A stretch of DNA of 64,000 nucleotides. Source: Heliopora coerulea (lineage: Eukaryota; Cnidaria; Anthozoa; Scleralcyonacea; Helioporidae). Below the pieces are notes generated by a model, which was given only the letters and a program-made list of their open reading frames with translations, was not told the origin of the DNA and did no database searches. The stretch's first letter is position 1. Every line of letters begins with the position of its first letter. The translations under genes and the position numbers were made by a program. The stretch is from positions 3,160,501 through 3,224,500 of the forward strand of contig JASJOG010000015.1 in assembly GCA_030142905.1 (NCBI GenBank). Direction: 5' to 3'. Positions 34,685-45,955 of this stretch are shown here, piece by piece.

Positions 34685-35689
34685 CTACCAAATGGAGGTC
34701 ATTGAATTCAAATTTCGCATAGCTGAAGACGAAGAATCCATTTCCTGTCTGGTGGAATTAACGTGCCTCCTAATAGCTTCACGAATAGTTGCGTTCCTGA
34801 AGCAGTAAAACAAAGGATTAAACGTCGAGTTTAAGAAAATCGAGGTGTACGCGAATGGTACCACGCCAAAGTAGAATACAGCGTTCACACCTTGCGTTTG
34901 ATAATAAACTAACACAATGATTGTAGGAAGATAGGCCAGAAACATAATCGTCATCAGAAGGACAGCAGTTTTTGCTAAGTAAGCCTCCTTCTTCAGGTCC
35001 CTTAGATGCGTGACGTTGTTTAGTTGTCGCGAATTGTTCTGGAATCTCCTTCGAGTAAAACTTCTATAAATTTTAGCATAAATACAAACGTTGGCGCCGA
35101 AGAGGACAAGAATCATTCCAAGCATGAACATCTCAAAAACTGTCCTGTATTCTTGGAAAACCACTCCTAGTATAAGAACCGCTAACCAAACGGCCCAAGC
35201 TACGCCAGCCACGATAGCTATGCGATTTTTTGTGACTTCGTTACGGTGTTTAAATGGATGACACACAGCTAGGTATCGATCGATGCTCACAAGGGTGACA
35301 GTGAAGAAGGAGATTTCTGTGAAATAAAACGTAGACGCTTCCACTGCCAACGATATTGTGCGCTTGTAAGTACTGTATATTTCCATGATTTTTACAGCGA
35401 TAAAAAGTGGTTGGGTGACCAGCCCGACTGAGATGTCCGTGATAGCCAGTAGCATAAGCAGAAAGTAGTGAGGGGTTCTGAAGGATGGCGTTTTGAAATA
35501 GAAGATAAGAAACACGGTGTTTGCTACGAGGGTTATCAGAGCGGAGACTATATTTATTACGATGTGAAGAACATTCATTGCCACCATCCAATCCTCCATG
35601 GGTCCGCATAAGAAAGGAGGTTTTAGGCATTTAACCATATCGGTGGCATTATCTCTAATAAAGCTAATGGTATCGTTTACTTCGGTCAT
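34685..35689 (-). CDS. Class A G protein-coupled receptor 3
   Basis: The reading frame is open from a TTG at 35713, but the first ATG shared by all three recent copies is at 35689 (MTEVNDT), giving 334 residues; an in-frame ATG at 35701 is also possible here. A short N terminus with NAT (likely glycosylated) precedes seven TM segments, with DRY at about 137-139 and NPLFY in TM7. There is no TM3-top cysteine, no cysteine in the short second extracellular loop, no TM5 proline and no CWxP. It is closely related to receptors 4 and 5. A pyrimidine-rich acceptor (TTTATCTTTGCCGCCAG) ends at 35829, so the coding exon probably starts at 35828 and is spliced to a distant leader (43.84 kb) across the Copia insertion. 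Confidence 0.93.
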   Translation of the reverse strand: MTEVNDTISFIRDNATDMVKCLKPPFLCGPMEDWMVAMNVLHIVINIVSALITLVANTVFLIFYFKTPSFRTPHYFLLMLLAITDISVGLVTQPLFIAVKIMEIYSTYKRTISLAVEASTFYFTEISFFTVTLVSIDRYLAVCHPFKHRNEVTKNRIAIVAGVAWAVWLAVLILGVVFQEYRTVFEMFMLGMILVLFGANVCIYAKIYRSFTRRRFQNNSRQLNNVTHLRDLKKEAYLAKTAVLLMTIMFLAYLPTIIVLVYYQTQGVNAVFYFGVVPFAYTSIFLNSTFNPLFYCFRNATIREAIRRHVNSTRQEMDSSSSAMRNLNSMTSIW

Positions 35690-36129
35690 GCCGACTTGCA
35701 TTTCATTCACCAACTCGAAGAATTGATCGTTAAATTTGAGATTTAAATTACCGGTCCTTTACTGGATGTCGTATGTTCCGTCTTAAGAGACTCTGTTCCA
35801 CTGTTTTGAAAACGTATGATGAACGTAGCTGGCGGCAAAGATAAATGTATTGTTTAACATGGGAAATCTACAGGAAAACAATAAAGTAAATTGCAGTGAT
35901 GGTTACAACTATGCAATGTATATTAAATTAAGAATAATCACTCTGCGTTCTACGACCATCAAATATATTAAAAAGGTTATGAGTGACGTTCATCAGAGGT
36001 GCGACAGAATCATCCACATTCCCACTCAAACATCCCGGGGTGGAGTGAAATGAAAATTAAGTTTGTCATTTGAAGAGGTCTGTGGATATGGCATTTTGTT
36101 CTCGAGATATTTGTACATTTTAACGCCTC

Positions 36130-36290
36130 TCCAAGTGAAACGAACCCACACCTGGCAAGTGGAGAAGAACTCTACTTGACTGCAGCTGCAGGGGATTCAA
36201 ACCCACGACTTTCGAATCCCAGCCGCGGTCAAGTACAGTTTTTTTTCTACTTGTTCAGTATGGGTTCGTTTCACTTAGAATAGCGTTGAT
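36130..36290. repeat. Palindromic tRNA-like MITE, receptor-unit copy 1
   Basis: The ends GTGAAACGAACCCACACCTG and TATGGGTTCGTTTCAC are inverted. The centre holds a B-box-like GGATTCAAACCCACGACTTT and the complementary CGAATCC. The same element stands at 54.91-55.07 and 62.65-62.81 kb, at the same distance from each receptor, so it predates the duplication. Confidence 0.7.
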
Positions 36291-36950
36291 ATCCTCGTTT
36301 TTCACGTAAATACATAGTTCCATACAATTATTCGTATATTTATTTTATATGTTACCGAGGTAGTCTGTGAGGTCACTTATGTAGGTAGTCACTGGACTCA
36401 AATGTGTGATAACAGTTGGTTTATTTTTTTAACTGGAGTTCAATGTCTGTACTTGAAACATAGCATTTAGATAGCCAAGCATTTAAACCGGGCGTATTAC
36501 GCCAACGTCGCGGGATTTTAGATTTCGATCTGAAGAAGTGGTTCTTACCCAAAACTAACTCGCCTTTTTTAATATTACATTAGTATCTATGGAAGATATT
36601 TTTCTCAACAAAATGGCTCTGGCCGATTGACGGACAGACGTAATCCGTCACAACTGTAAGGTGTGTATGAATGTAGATCCCTCAGATGCGTCGACTTTAA
36701 TTTTTTCATTTCTTATTCCGACTCGATTCTATTTAAAAACCACATTCGTTTTTCTATAGAGATCCTGTTTTTGTGAGGATATATTTTTAGTAGAGAAATA
36801 ACCAAGAACAATCCCCTGCATTAGTACCCTTGATCACTTCCCAACACTGTTCAACTCCAACTGAAATCCTGTGAACATAGCCTTAGTCTGTGTGTGAATG
36901 ATTTGTTCGCCACGATTGTTACACGGTTCTTATAAAACAAGTTTTAATTA

Positions 36951-37091
36951 TGATAAAAGTTTTATTCAAAGAACATTCACTACACGAGACAACTACATTA
37001 TAGCGAGTGTGATCTGAAGGACAGAATAACAATAACAGGAAGTTCAGTTGTCAACATAACACGAGTCACACCCGTCATCATATTCCTAACA
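36951..37091 (-). repeat. Copia 3' LTR
   Basis: 141 bp, TGTTAGGAATATG ... TTTTATCA on the minus strand. It is shorter than its partner by a four-base GAAG repeat unit and has several substitutions. Confidence 0.9.
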
Positions 37092-38858
37092 CTCCCACTT
37101 GACGAGTGTTGCAATTCTACATCGTAAAATGTATCGTGACTCTAATTAACCTAACTGTTGTACACCCATTGTGCGACGTAATTGATCGAACTTCGGTTTC
37201 GGTAGCGCTTTAGTTCAAATGTCTGCCACCATTTTCTCTTTTGGGCAATAAACAAGACGAACATCTTTCTTTTTGACAGCTTCTCGTACAAAATGATATT
37301 TAATATCAATGTGCTTCGTTAGCGAGTGATTCTTTGGATTCTTCGTGATTATCCTCCCTGCTTATCCTCATGTACTACAGTTGCGTCTTTCTGCTTGAAT
37401 CTAATGCTGGCGAGCAAATGTCGTAGCCAAACAGTTTCTTGAGCTGCCGCACATAATGCCACGTATTCAGCTTCGGTTGAAGATAGAGCAACAACTGTTT
37501 GCCTTTTTGATTTCCAGGAGGTGGTAGCATTTCCCAGCTGAAAGACATACCCAGTTGTAGACTTTCTTGACGTCACATCACCAGTCCAATCAGCATCTGC
37601 ATAGCCACAGAACTTAAATTCTTCATCACTAGACGCTTCGAATTTTAGACCATAGTCCAATGTTCCCTTGATATATCGGAAAATTCTTTTTATTCCGATC
37701 CAATGCTCTTGGCCAGGATTCGACATAAACTGACTCAGTACTCATACTGCAGATGACAAATCCGGTCTTGTCGCAATCGCAGCGAAGGTGAGTGATCCAA
37801 TTGCTGCCTGATATTCTCTTGTTTTCACGGGAGTTTCTCCATCTGCTAGTTTTTCATATTTCTTTCCAGTTTCCATTGGAGTAGATACCGGTTTGCAGTC
37901 GTACATTCCAAATGTTTTTAACACGCTTTCAAGGTACGTTTTCTGGCTAATCGTGAGTTCTTTCGCTGCTCTGTCTCGTCTGACTGACATACTGAGGCCG
38001 TGATGAATTTCGCCCAAATCTTCCATCTCAAATCGCTCTTTCAAGTTAGCCTTTTCCATTTTTAACATCTGGACATCGTTGGAAGCTAACACGACGTCAT
38101 CTATATACAAGGCAATGATCATCAGACATTTCTTTCCATCTTTAACTTCCGTTTTTGTGTAGACATGGATCAGCACTACTTTGAACATATCCTAATGCTT
38201 TCAAGAATTGATCCATAGCGACATTCCAGCATCTGGCTGATTGCTTCAGACCACAGAGACTCTTTCGTAACTTACACACTATACCCGGTCGCTCTTTATC
38301 GACATAGCCTTCTGGTTGTTTCATGTAAATTTAATTTTCGAGTTCACGATTTAAAAATGCAGTTTTAACGTCCATTTGATGAACCTCTAGATCAAGCTGG
38401 TTTGCAATTGCCAGAACAGTTTGGATGGAATTGTATCTTGCAACAGGGGCGAATACCTCATCATAATCTTCTTCAGGTTCTTGAGAATATCCTTGAGCTA
38501 CCAAACGAGCCTTGTAGCGGCTAACTGTCCTGTCAGTGTTCCTTCTTACTTTAAAACCCACTTACATCCAACGACATTCTTGCCTTCAGGTAACTCTACC
38601 AAATCCCAGGTGTTGTTATTCAACAATGATTCATATTCACGGTCAGTTGCTTCTTTCCACTGCTTTGCATTCTTTCCATTGAGAGCTTCATTGATACTCT
38701 TTGGTTCTTCGGTATCTGTAACAGCAATAGAGGCATAATGCAGATAATTCCACCATTCACCTGTAATACAACCAAGTCGGTCAGGAGCTTCTCTGTTTCT
38801 TTCAGGTCGTTGCGGTTCAGCCTCGGGTGCATTGCGCTCTTCCCTAACAACTTCTACA

Positions 38859-39330
38859 CAGGGCTTGACACTAACACTCACTTGTTTACCACTGGAGAGT
38901 AAAATTTTTTCTTGGAAAGTGAAAAACACAAATATAACCGAAAATACTTGCCCGATCTGGCAAGTACCTCTGAGCAGATGTGGAAAGTAGTTTTTTGTGT
39001 TGAAAGAGTCACATAAAAAAAACCCCCGCAAAAGTCGAACAATTTGCCTCTAAAGAAGTATTTCATATATTGATTTCTGAAAGCCACAAGTGTTCTTTTA
39101 CGTAGCGTAGCACCCCTGCCACTCCTAGCAGCCATCTTGGATGTCCAATAGAGGAAGCTTGGGCACGATATTGGTGGTGCAAGTGAATTGCACTTTGCCA
39201 TATTTTGGTTTTCTGTTGATCTGCGTTGGGGCGTGCAACGTGCCAGTCTAACTGGGTCTAATGGAAAGTGAAATTTTCACATTTAGTTCCCACATTGGAA
39301 AGTGTGGTAAAAAGTTAGTGTCAAGCCCTG
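38859..39330. mobile_element. hAT-type MITE nested in Copia pol
   Basis: A 472-bp insert with perfect 17-bp inverted ends CAGGGCTTGACACTAAC (38859-38875 and 39314-39330), flanked by the 8-bp duplication CTTCTACA (38851-38858 and 39331-39338). CAGGG ends and an 8-bp target site are the signature of hAT transposons. There is no transposase. Frames 38546-39031 and 38878-39201 are chimeras of MITE and Copia sequence. Confidence 0.93.
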
Positions 39331-40347
39331 CTTCTACATGATTTTCATTGTGTTCATCATTGGCAATGGCATCATCATCTTCAAAATACACAACGTCAGA
39401 CTCTGAATTTTCCAAATTCATCAACAGTTTTGATGACTGTGTTTCACGATCCGTCAGTTCACTGGTAAAAGTATTTTCCAGGAATATTACGTCTCGACTT
39501 CTAAGCATCTTCGTTTCAGGATTATAGAGCTTGTAACCTTTACTGTTGTTTGGGTAACCAACGAAAATGCATCGTGAAGACTTCTTGTCTAGCTTCTTTC
39601 TCTTGGCATCCGGTGCGTGGACATATGCACTGCATCCAAATACTTTTAGGTGACTAACATTCCGTTTCTCATTATACCAACGTTCGTAAGGTGTTACGTC
39701 CTTCAAAACGGATGTTGGACTTCTGTTGCGTAAATAAACAGCTGAAGATACGGCCTCTGCCCAAAAACTCAAAGGGAGTTTTGCATGATACACCATAGAT
39801 CTAACAGTCTCCGTAGTTGTACGATTCATGCGTTCTGCGACACCATTTTGTTGAGGAGTGTAAGGAATGGTATCTTCTCTCTTTATTCCACGGCTCTTAC
39901 AATACTGAATAAACTTTTCGGAGTTGTATTCTTTTCCATTAACTGATCTTAGAATCTTCACACGTTTTCCTGTGTGATTTTCTGCCAACTCAACAAATTC
40001 TTTGAACTTGTCCAGTACTTTACTCTTGTGCTTTATCATGTACACGGTTGTATACCTTGAATAATCATCGATGAATGTGACAAAGTATCTGGAACCTCCC
40101 ACTGAATTAACACTCATCGGGCCACATACATCACTGTGAATAGTTTCTAGTGGCTCGCTGCTTTTATGCGGACTTCTTCGGAAAGGAGTTACGGTGTTGG
40201 TTCCCTAGGGTGCAGCCTTCACAATTCTGATCAAATTTACCCTTTGAATTCAGACTTAAACCATTCACCATGGATTTATCATTCAACAACTTCAGATTTT
40301 CATATCCCAGATGGCCATAACGGTAATGCCACAATGACGGAGAGCTA

Positions 40348-41248
40348 TGTTAAATAAGTGGTTAAGTTCGCTCAGTAAAGTCACGCTTTAGGCGAGGTAA
40401 CGGGATCTTTATTGGATCACAAAACAACGTACAATGACTAATGGTTTATAAATGTTCAATTACTGTTCAGTTCAGCTAGTAGTTCTTCCGAGTCTGAGTT
40501 CTCTTCTACTGACTTCTCAGCTCTGCTTTATCTGCTCCTCTCTTCTGCTCTCTTCCGTTGGCTCCTCTTTTCTGCTCTCTTCCGTTGGCTTCTCTTTTCT
40601 GTTGCTTTCTGTTGTTGTCTGCTCTGTTCTGCTCTCTTCTCTGTGGACTCCTTCTTTCTGCTCTCTTCTGTGTTGGGAAAGGAGCATCTCTTTTTATGCT
40701 TTTGGTGGGCAGTTTTGGTTGACAGTGAGTGACATTAGAAGTTGACCAATCAGATACATTCTGACCAAGTCTCTCGCTCTGCCGGGCGAAGGCGTTGTTT
40801 GGAATGTAACGTAATCAACAAGGATGTTTGAAAAAGATTTTCCAGTACTAAATTAATATAGTTCTTTGTAAAATTATAATGGTAAAATCAGAATATACTA
40901 ATTCTCATCTCAGTTATGTTATTTCACAGTTTCACATCATATTTCGAGTTCAAATCTAATCTGAACAGGATTACATCATATCTGGAATTCAGCAAAGTAT
41001 TCAATTAATATAGGCGTGACTAATACAAACCAGAGCAAGAATTTAACAATACCAGCTTGTACCTTGACCTTACATTCGATAACAAAAACAGAAACCTTTT
41101 TAAGCCAGATCGATAACTGACATTTTTGAGAGGACCAGTTATGGTGCTGGTTACAAAAATATGATAACAACTTCACATGTCTAAAACTAGACAAAACTCA
41201 AACAAACATTACAACTTTTGTAATACGATCGTCCACCCATTCATAGCA
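40348..41248 (-). mobile_element. Solo LTR nested in Copia pol
   Basis: A 901-bp insert starting TGTTAAATAAG and ending TTCATAGCA, flanked by the 4-bp duplication GCTA (40344-40347 and 41249-41252). On the minus strand it has a TTTATAAA box and a CAATAAAG signal near 40.41 kb. A CT-rich stretch with repeated CTGCTCTCTTCCGTTGGCTC-type units runs from 40.49 to 40.68 kb. Removing it joins the Copia frame on either side. TG ... CA ends, a 4-bp target site and no internal genes point to a solo LTR, perhaps Gypsy-like. Confidence 0.78.
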
Positions 41249-41761
41249 GCTATTTTCACAATTACGTTGATTACGTTGACGTTTTATAGATTTCATTTAG
41301 TTCATAATAAATTGCAGACCACCAATTTGATAGAATGTGTGTTTCATAACAGCTATCTTTGTCTCCAGAAGATCCAAAGCAACATGATTCAACGGGCTCT
41401 GAATTCAGCACATAGAATTTCCCATGGATGTGTCCAATGCTCAGCATAAAATGTACAGCAGCTGTGCATTTTATCGTTAATCATCACCTTACAAAATTGG
41501 CCCTTAAATTGAACTTCATCACCTTTCTCAATCATTGAGGGGAATGACATTAACTTATTTCGTATTTTTGGAATATAAAGTACGTCATGGAGCGCTAAAT
41601 TCACTTTCTTTGCACCGTCAAAAACTGATATGTTTACCGTACCTTTTCCATAAGCATACAATGCACGATTGTCTGCAAGTTTAACTTGTGCTGGATTTCT
41701 GAATGCGATATAACTCGTCATTTCTTTTTTATCTGGATTCATGTGCTTCGAAGCTCCAGAA

Positions 41762-42613
41762 TCAATCCACCATTCGTTTGGTGTTGCTGCAGAGTAACTT
41801 GATTAGGCAACTTCTAACCTTCGATTCTTGCATGCTTTCAACTCCATTCGCAGATTCGTTGTGTGATGACTTCTTTGCATCCGCTTTCTTTTTGTAGCAA
41901 TCTTTTACAAAATGGCCTTTCTTCTTACAGTATTCGCATCTAAACTTCTTTGTGTCAGCCTTGTTTTGTTGGGCGGATCTATCGCTAAGTAGAGCATCTT
42001 GACGCGTGTCGCTATTTCCGATTTTCGAACTTTCGCCATGCATTTTGTCGAATTCATGAATTAATCTGTCACGTAGGTAGTCTCACTTTAGTTTATCTTC
42101 TGCAATAGTTTCCAATGCCGTTATCAAAGAGTTGTATTCCTCAGGAAGACTACTAATCAAAATGATGACCAAGTCTTTCTCGGCCACTGCATCATCTACT
42201 GCTTCCAAGTGTTCAGACAGATTTTTGACGTAACTGACATGATCAATCATACTTGTACATTCTTCCAAACGAGCGGAATAAAGTTTTCTCGGATAAAATA
42301 TCTTGCGAGGTAGAGATTTCTTCTGAAAATGACTTCCAAGGTTTTCCCATGCTTCCTTCGCGTTGCCGGCTGAGCGTACATAAATTTGTAAACTTGTTGC
42401 AAAAGAGAAGCATACCGACGCGAGCGCCAAATTTTCTCTCTTCTTAAATTTTCTTTGCTCTTCCGCTGTTGCATCATCTGCCAGTGTCTCAGTTCCCGTA
42501 GTAATATCCCACAGATCTTTTCCAATAAGATACATCTTAATCTGAAACTTCCGGCTATGATAATTTTCTGCATTTAATTTTTCAACTTTCAAGGCGTTGT
42601 CGTCCGTCGCCAT
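41762..42613 (-). pseudogene. Copia gag with CCHC zinc knuckle, one internal stop
   Basis: Starts at MATDDNALKVEKLNAENY at 42613, typical of Copia gag (UBN2-like: LWDITTGTE, EAWENLGSHF, LISSLPEEYNSLI). An in-frame TGA at about 42.08 kb interrupts it. The same frame continues to the zinc knuckle CEYCKKKGHFVKDC at about 41.92 kb. A frameshift then separates it from protease. Confidence 0.9.
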
Positions 42614-42736
42614 TTAGATAAGTGACAAAACCAGGTTTCCGTGTCGGAAACGAAAACTTCAAGTGTTATTCGAAGAAAAAACCATAACATAGCAACATTT
42701 CGACAAAAATTTCTTTAGTGATCTGGGCCCATAACC

Positions 42737-42881
42737 AGATAAAAGTTTTATTCAAAGTACATTCACTACACGAGACAACTACATAATAGCAAGTGAGATC
42801 TGAAGGAAGGACAGAATAACAATAACAGGAAGTTCTATTGTCAACATAACACGAGTCACACCCGTCATCATATTCCTAACA
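42737..42881 (-). repeat. Copia 5' LTR
   Basis: 145 bp with the same start, TGTTAGGAATATG. Its last base before the primer-binding site differs from the partner (T for A), and several other differences mark an older insertion than the Gypsy element. Confidence 0.9.
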
Positions 42882-43839
42882 AATTATCTTAATCTTATAA
42901 GATTTCAATTATCTTTTAAGATAATTAAAACTTGTTTTACAAGAACCGTGTAACAATCGTGACGAACAAATGATTCACACCTAGATCGACTCAGCACGTG
43001 GAAGCAGAAACCATGACGTTCTTGAGGATCACAGTCAAGATTTAATGGAACCTAGGCTTGATGTTTTCGTCAAACCTAACCTGACGCTCGTGTCCTGATG
43101 TTCTCTGAATGAGACAGGTTCCGTATATAGTTCTTAAATTCATTAATAATTCGTGAATTACAGTCGCCAATCCATGAAAGTATATTACATCACACGCATG
43201 CATTAAGATCCCCAATGAAAACCAGTAGGAAAATCGCTAGTGTTCTGGATAACTTCTTAATTAACATATACAACGCAGTGAAACGAATGTGCAATAAATC
43301 ACTGCGAATACTCGTTTGAGAGGCTTTAGTTCAAACGCTCGTTTATCGTGTTTCATCAGTGGACTCAAAATACTCGGAAAAAACAAAAACCTCGGTGCTC
43401 CATCCTTGGTTTTCATTATTTCCTCGAGTTTCGAACCTTTGATGAAACACTGAAAGCAGAAACTCGTGTCTGACCTATTACCTGCATCGTGTAACCGTGC
43501 TTTAAAATACTCTTGGGACCACAAGTTGTAAATTTCTTTTGTTTTGAATGACGTAAGAACACGTTGTAGACGAAGCCCTAGTGCTCGTTAAAACACCCTA
43601 ATAGTGATCGACTGCTGTCACCGAACCGTCAAGCAGTTTTGTGTGTTTCTGTTCTTAGTTCCTGCAACAAAGTCGATTGGCTATTAAGTTTCAATTGAAA
43701 GCGAAACTTTCTTAGTTAGAATTTCAATGTTTAATAACCCGAATCCAAAGTGTAATGTAAACGCGACACCTTTAAGTTGAATTATTACGTTAAAACCAAA
43801 GAACAGTTTTTAAAAGTATTTGTAAAACATTTAGTTTAC

Positions 43840-43944
43840 CTTTGAAAATCACTGGACGGCGTCAGAATGTACCTTCACTTACCGTAGCACTTACAATATC
43901 ACTGACCATCTAGAACAGACCAACTTTGACTAGTATTTATATCC
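43840..43944 (-). promoter_or_regulatory. TATA box, leader and splice donor, candidate promoter of receptor 3
   Basis: The minus strand shows TATAAATA (43934-43941). About 30 bases on, GGTCAGTGATATTGTAAGT begins a leader of about 70-75 bases that ends CAGTGATTTTCAAAG at 43840, followed by the donor GTAAACTAAATG. The same arrangement is at 57.90-58.01 kb. I infer a non-coding exon 1 spliced to the acceptor at 35829. Confidence 0.55.
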
Positions 43945-44225
43945 TCTAGAAATGTCAGAGAGCCTTGTGACCGGAAACAGGAGTGAACACAACCATTTGA
44001 TTGTTGGAACGTCATACACGACCGCAAAACGTATCACACCATTATTCAAAAGTATAATTTCAGGAAATGCTTTCCAAGTTTCTGGCAGAAGAAAAGTGTT
44101 TGCAAATTTTTCAGGAAGATTTTTGTTCCTTCCGCAAATTATGTTTCGTTAAAAGTAGGAAACATTTTTAAAGCGAAGTTTTTGCGACAATGTATCCCTG
44201 CCGTCATAATGCACTTTAGCCAAGC

Positions 44226-44423
44226 TTGAGAATGCGAAAACTGTGGAAGGAAATTTTAAGAGGGAGAGAGAGGGAGTCCATAATTGATGAAGTTTACTTA
44301 AGATTTCTTTTGTATTTTCCGAAGTTCTTGTTGCAATATCCTAAGAGAACTTCCTGTTTTGAAGAAAGGGTGAAGTACACTTTGTGTTTGTGTTTCGTCA
44401 AAAGCAGGCCGGGTCGTATTTAA
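44226..44423 (+). other. Short frame shared with 58681-58881 (probably not a gene)
   Basis: 65 codons with a paralogous 66-codon frame in the next unit; both share LRKLWKEILR, VYLRF and TSCF. The similarity is explained by the segmental duplication. There is no family match, signal peptide or splice support. Confidence 0.2.
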
Positions 44424-44933
44424 TCTCATATTTCGTAAGTTGAGATTTATAAATTACAGTTTAACAAGAAGCATAACAATTAAAGTAAATGATGATTTGC
44501 AAAAGTAGCAAAAATGTCCCTGAAAAAGGAAGACGGAAACAAGCAACATGAAAAAAGGAATAAGCAATAAATCCAACCAAAAACTTCATAACGAAGCAAG
44601 CGGGTAGCCAGGTGGGAATCGTAACCTTAGAATAAATATAGGTGTCCACTGCATAACACAGAATAAAGCCATAACCAGGTAAAAATAAATTTCATTAAGT
44701 GAACTGAGGTTTAACTGCGTCACGTAACATCAGAATATGGATAATATTATAGAAGTAATATATCGCAGGATGTTCATTAGATGGAAATGAAACAAACGAG
44801 GAATGCAGCTAAAATAGCCGTTGAAAGAAGTTAAGAGGATTAGAAACAGAAAGCCAGAATTTTAAAAATTCGTAACCTGTGATATGCCAAGAATATTCAA
44901 TTGGGTTTATACGACTGCTGTTAACTATATCAG

Positions 44934-45560
44934 GCCTTATACGCACGTATGCGTTTTCGTTTGAAAATGCAGTGTTTTGTTTCCGTTTTCAGAAATACTT
45001 CCATCCACATGATAGCGTTTTCGAATCGTTTTCGCTCGTCCACACGAGCACAGATTGTCGATTTGAAAACAATAACAGCCTCGACTTGGGCTGAAAAATT
45101 ATCCCTCCAAGCACTTGTATGTCTTAGTCTGTCTTTTTTCGCTGTCAGTACGTTTCAGACTGGCTGTCGAGATCGGGACACAAAGTAACCTGATAATGTT
45201 AAGCCTCCACCTCACGTAGTCAGCTTGAACGTGCAGAAAAACTAGGTGGATTTCAAAACACGCTAAAAGGCTTTAAATAGGCCTAAGGAAAAGCGACACA
45301 AAAGTGATACTTCATTCCGCCATTTTAAATCTCGAGCGGGATACTATACCTTGACGTTGGCGTTTTTTAAAAGTTCCTTTTTCACCCGTCCACACGAGCA
45401 TAAGCGAACGGCGTTTTCAAAAATTTCCACTCTGGGAAGCGTTTTTGAAAAGTCCCGTTTTCGGTAACGGTTTTCGACCGTTACGTGTGGACGGGAAGGC
45501 AATCCGCAAAGAAAAATCTCCGTTTTCAAAGGAAAATGGGTACATGTGGACGTGGCCTCA
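44934..45560. mobile_element. hAT-like MITE with GGCC ends
   Basis: The left end (GCCTTATACGCACGTATGCG then TTTTCGTTTGAAAATG) is an imperfect inverse of the right end (CGTTTTCAAAGGAAAATGGG then TACATGTGGACGTGGCC). Internal GTGTGGACGGG and CGTCCACACGAG motifs are repeated. The paralogous site at 29.69 kb (CCATATCAGACTGGTATCTG) lacks it, which proves an insertion. TSD length is not certain, since flanks share only CAG plus partial matches. Confidence 0.75.
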
Positions 45561-45884
45561 GAATGCTATTTGAAATCGGAACAAATACTGTCGTAAGCGC
45601 TTCAGTACATATTGTCCTACAAAAAGTTTTTATGGTTAGAAAGGGTCACTTTTAAGTAATCCGAAAATACTCGGTAAAATCCAGTTCCTGCCAACATTTT
45701 CAAAAAGTATGAAACAAATAAAAGATTTCTTTTTGTTTTTCATAACAAAAGTTACATTCCTGATGTCTCCCTCCAGAATGTCATCTATTAGGATTCCTGC
45801 TGGGGTTGTGAGTCAACTTGAAGAGTAAATTTCATAATTAACGTACACTGCTAAGGTCAGCTAGTATGAACGAAGTTGAATTGA

Positions 45885-45955
45885 GTAGGATTCGAAATCG
45901 AGTCTTTGGGTTTCTACGCCGCTGCTCTACCAGTTGAGCTATGGAGTAAACTGGG
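45885..45955 (-). repeat. tRNA-like sequence in duplicated flank, copy B
   Basis: The minus strand has CATAGCTCAACTGGTAGAGC as A box and GATTTCGAATCC as B box, with a Lys-like layout. The acceptor stem does not close well and the T stem is poor. It is more likely a tRNA pseudogene or SINE head than a working tRNA. Confidence 0.5.

Larger units (their letters stand above)
37146..41800 (-). pseudogene. Copia pol: protease, integrase, RT and RNase H, multiply broken
   Basis: Read right to left. Protease has WWIDSGASKHM (about 41.75 kb) and IPKIRNKLMS. The GAG-pre-integrase region (LWHYRYGHLGYENL) is separated from protease by the solo LTR. Integrase has FIDDYSR and NGVAERMNRT, but the middle catalytic Asp in the RSDNG-type motif is Val (RSVNGKEY). 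RT contains QMDVKTAFLNRELE, KSLCGLKQSARCW and the active site LYIDDVVLA. RNase H (ADADWTGD, ALSSTEAEY) ends MGVQQLG-stop at 37146. In-frame stops lie at about 37.74 and 38.33 kb, frameshifts at about 38.16, 40.19 and 41.78 kb, and the hAT MITE interrupts the integrase-RT junction. Confidence 0.92.
36951..42881 (-). mobile_element. Ty1/Copia-type LTR retrotransposon, degenerate, with nested insertions
   Basis: A minus-oriented element with LTRs at 36951-37091 and 42737-42881 and target duplication AATTA (36946-36950 and 42882-42886). Just inside the 5' LTR, GGTTATGGGCCCAG is complementary to the anticodon arm of initiator tRNA-Met, the primer used by Drosophila copia. A PPT (AAGTGGGAG) precedes the 3' LTR. 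Gag, protease, integrase, RT and RNase H are all recognisable in Copia order, but many stops and frameshifts and two nested insertions (38859-39330 and 40348-41248) make it inactive. The paralogous palindrome at 63.47 kb is the empty site. Confidence 0.94.
36887..42980. repeat. 163-bp palindrome of the receptor unit, split by Copia
   Basis: Left arm 36887-36950 (TCTGTGTGTGAATGATTTGT onward) and right arm 42882-42980 (ending ACAAATGATTCACAC) are the two halves of the palindrome preserved intact at 63414-63576. The Copia element lies exactly between them with a 5-bp duplication. Confidence 0.85.

Noticed and set aside
35250..35630. 126-codon frame overlapping receptor 3 in another frame of the same strand, also exactly 126 codons at 54038-54418 and 61774-62154
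   Set aside because: The three receptors are recent duplicates, so a shared alternative frame is expected. It has no domain, and it is absent from the two older receptors.
38546..39201. Two overlapping proteins of 161 and 107 residues
   Set aside because: They cross the junction between Copia and the hAT MITE and are chimeric reading frames.
40452..40745. 97-residue hydrophobic/serine-rich protein
   Set aside because: It lies in the CT-rich part of a solo LTR, and composition explains the open frame.
44226..44423. Conserved short gene shared with 58681-58881
   Set aside because: Similarity follows from the segmental duplication. Length, lack of a domain and differing ends give no evidence for coding.
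45885..45955. A functional tRNA gene on the minus strand
   Set aside because: A and B boxes exist but the acceptor and T stems do not close, and the paralogue at 30.15 kb is degraded.
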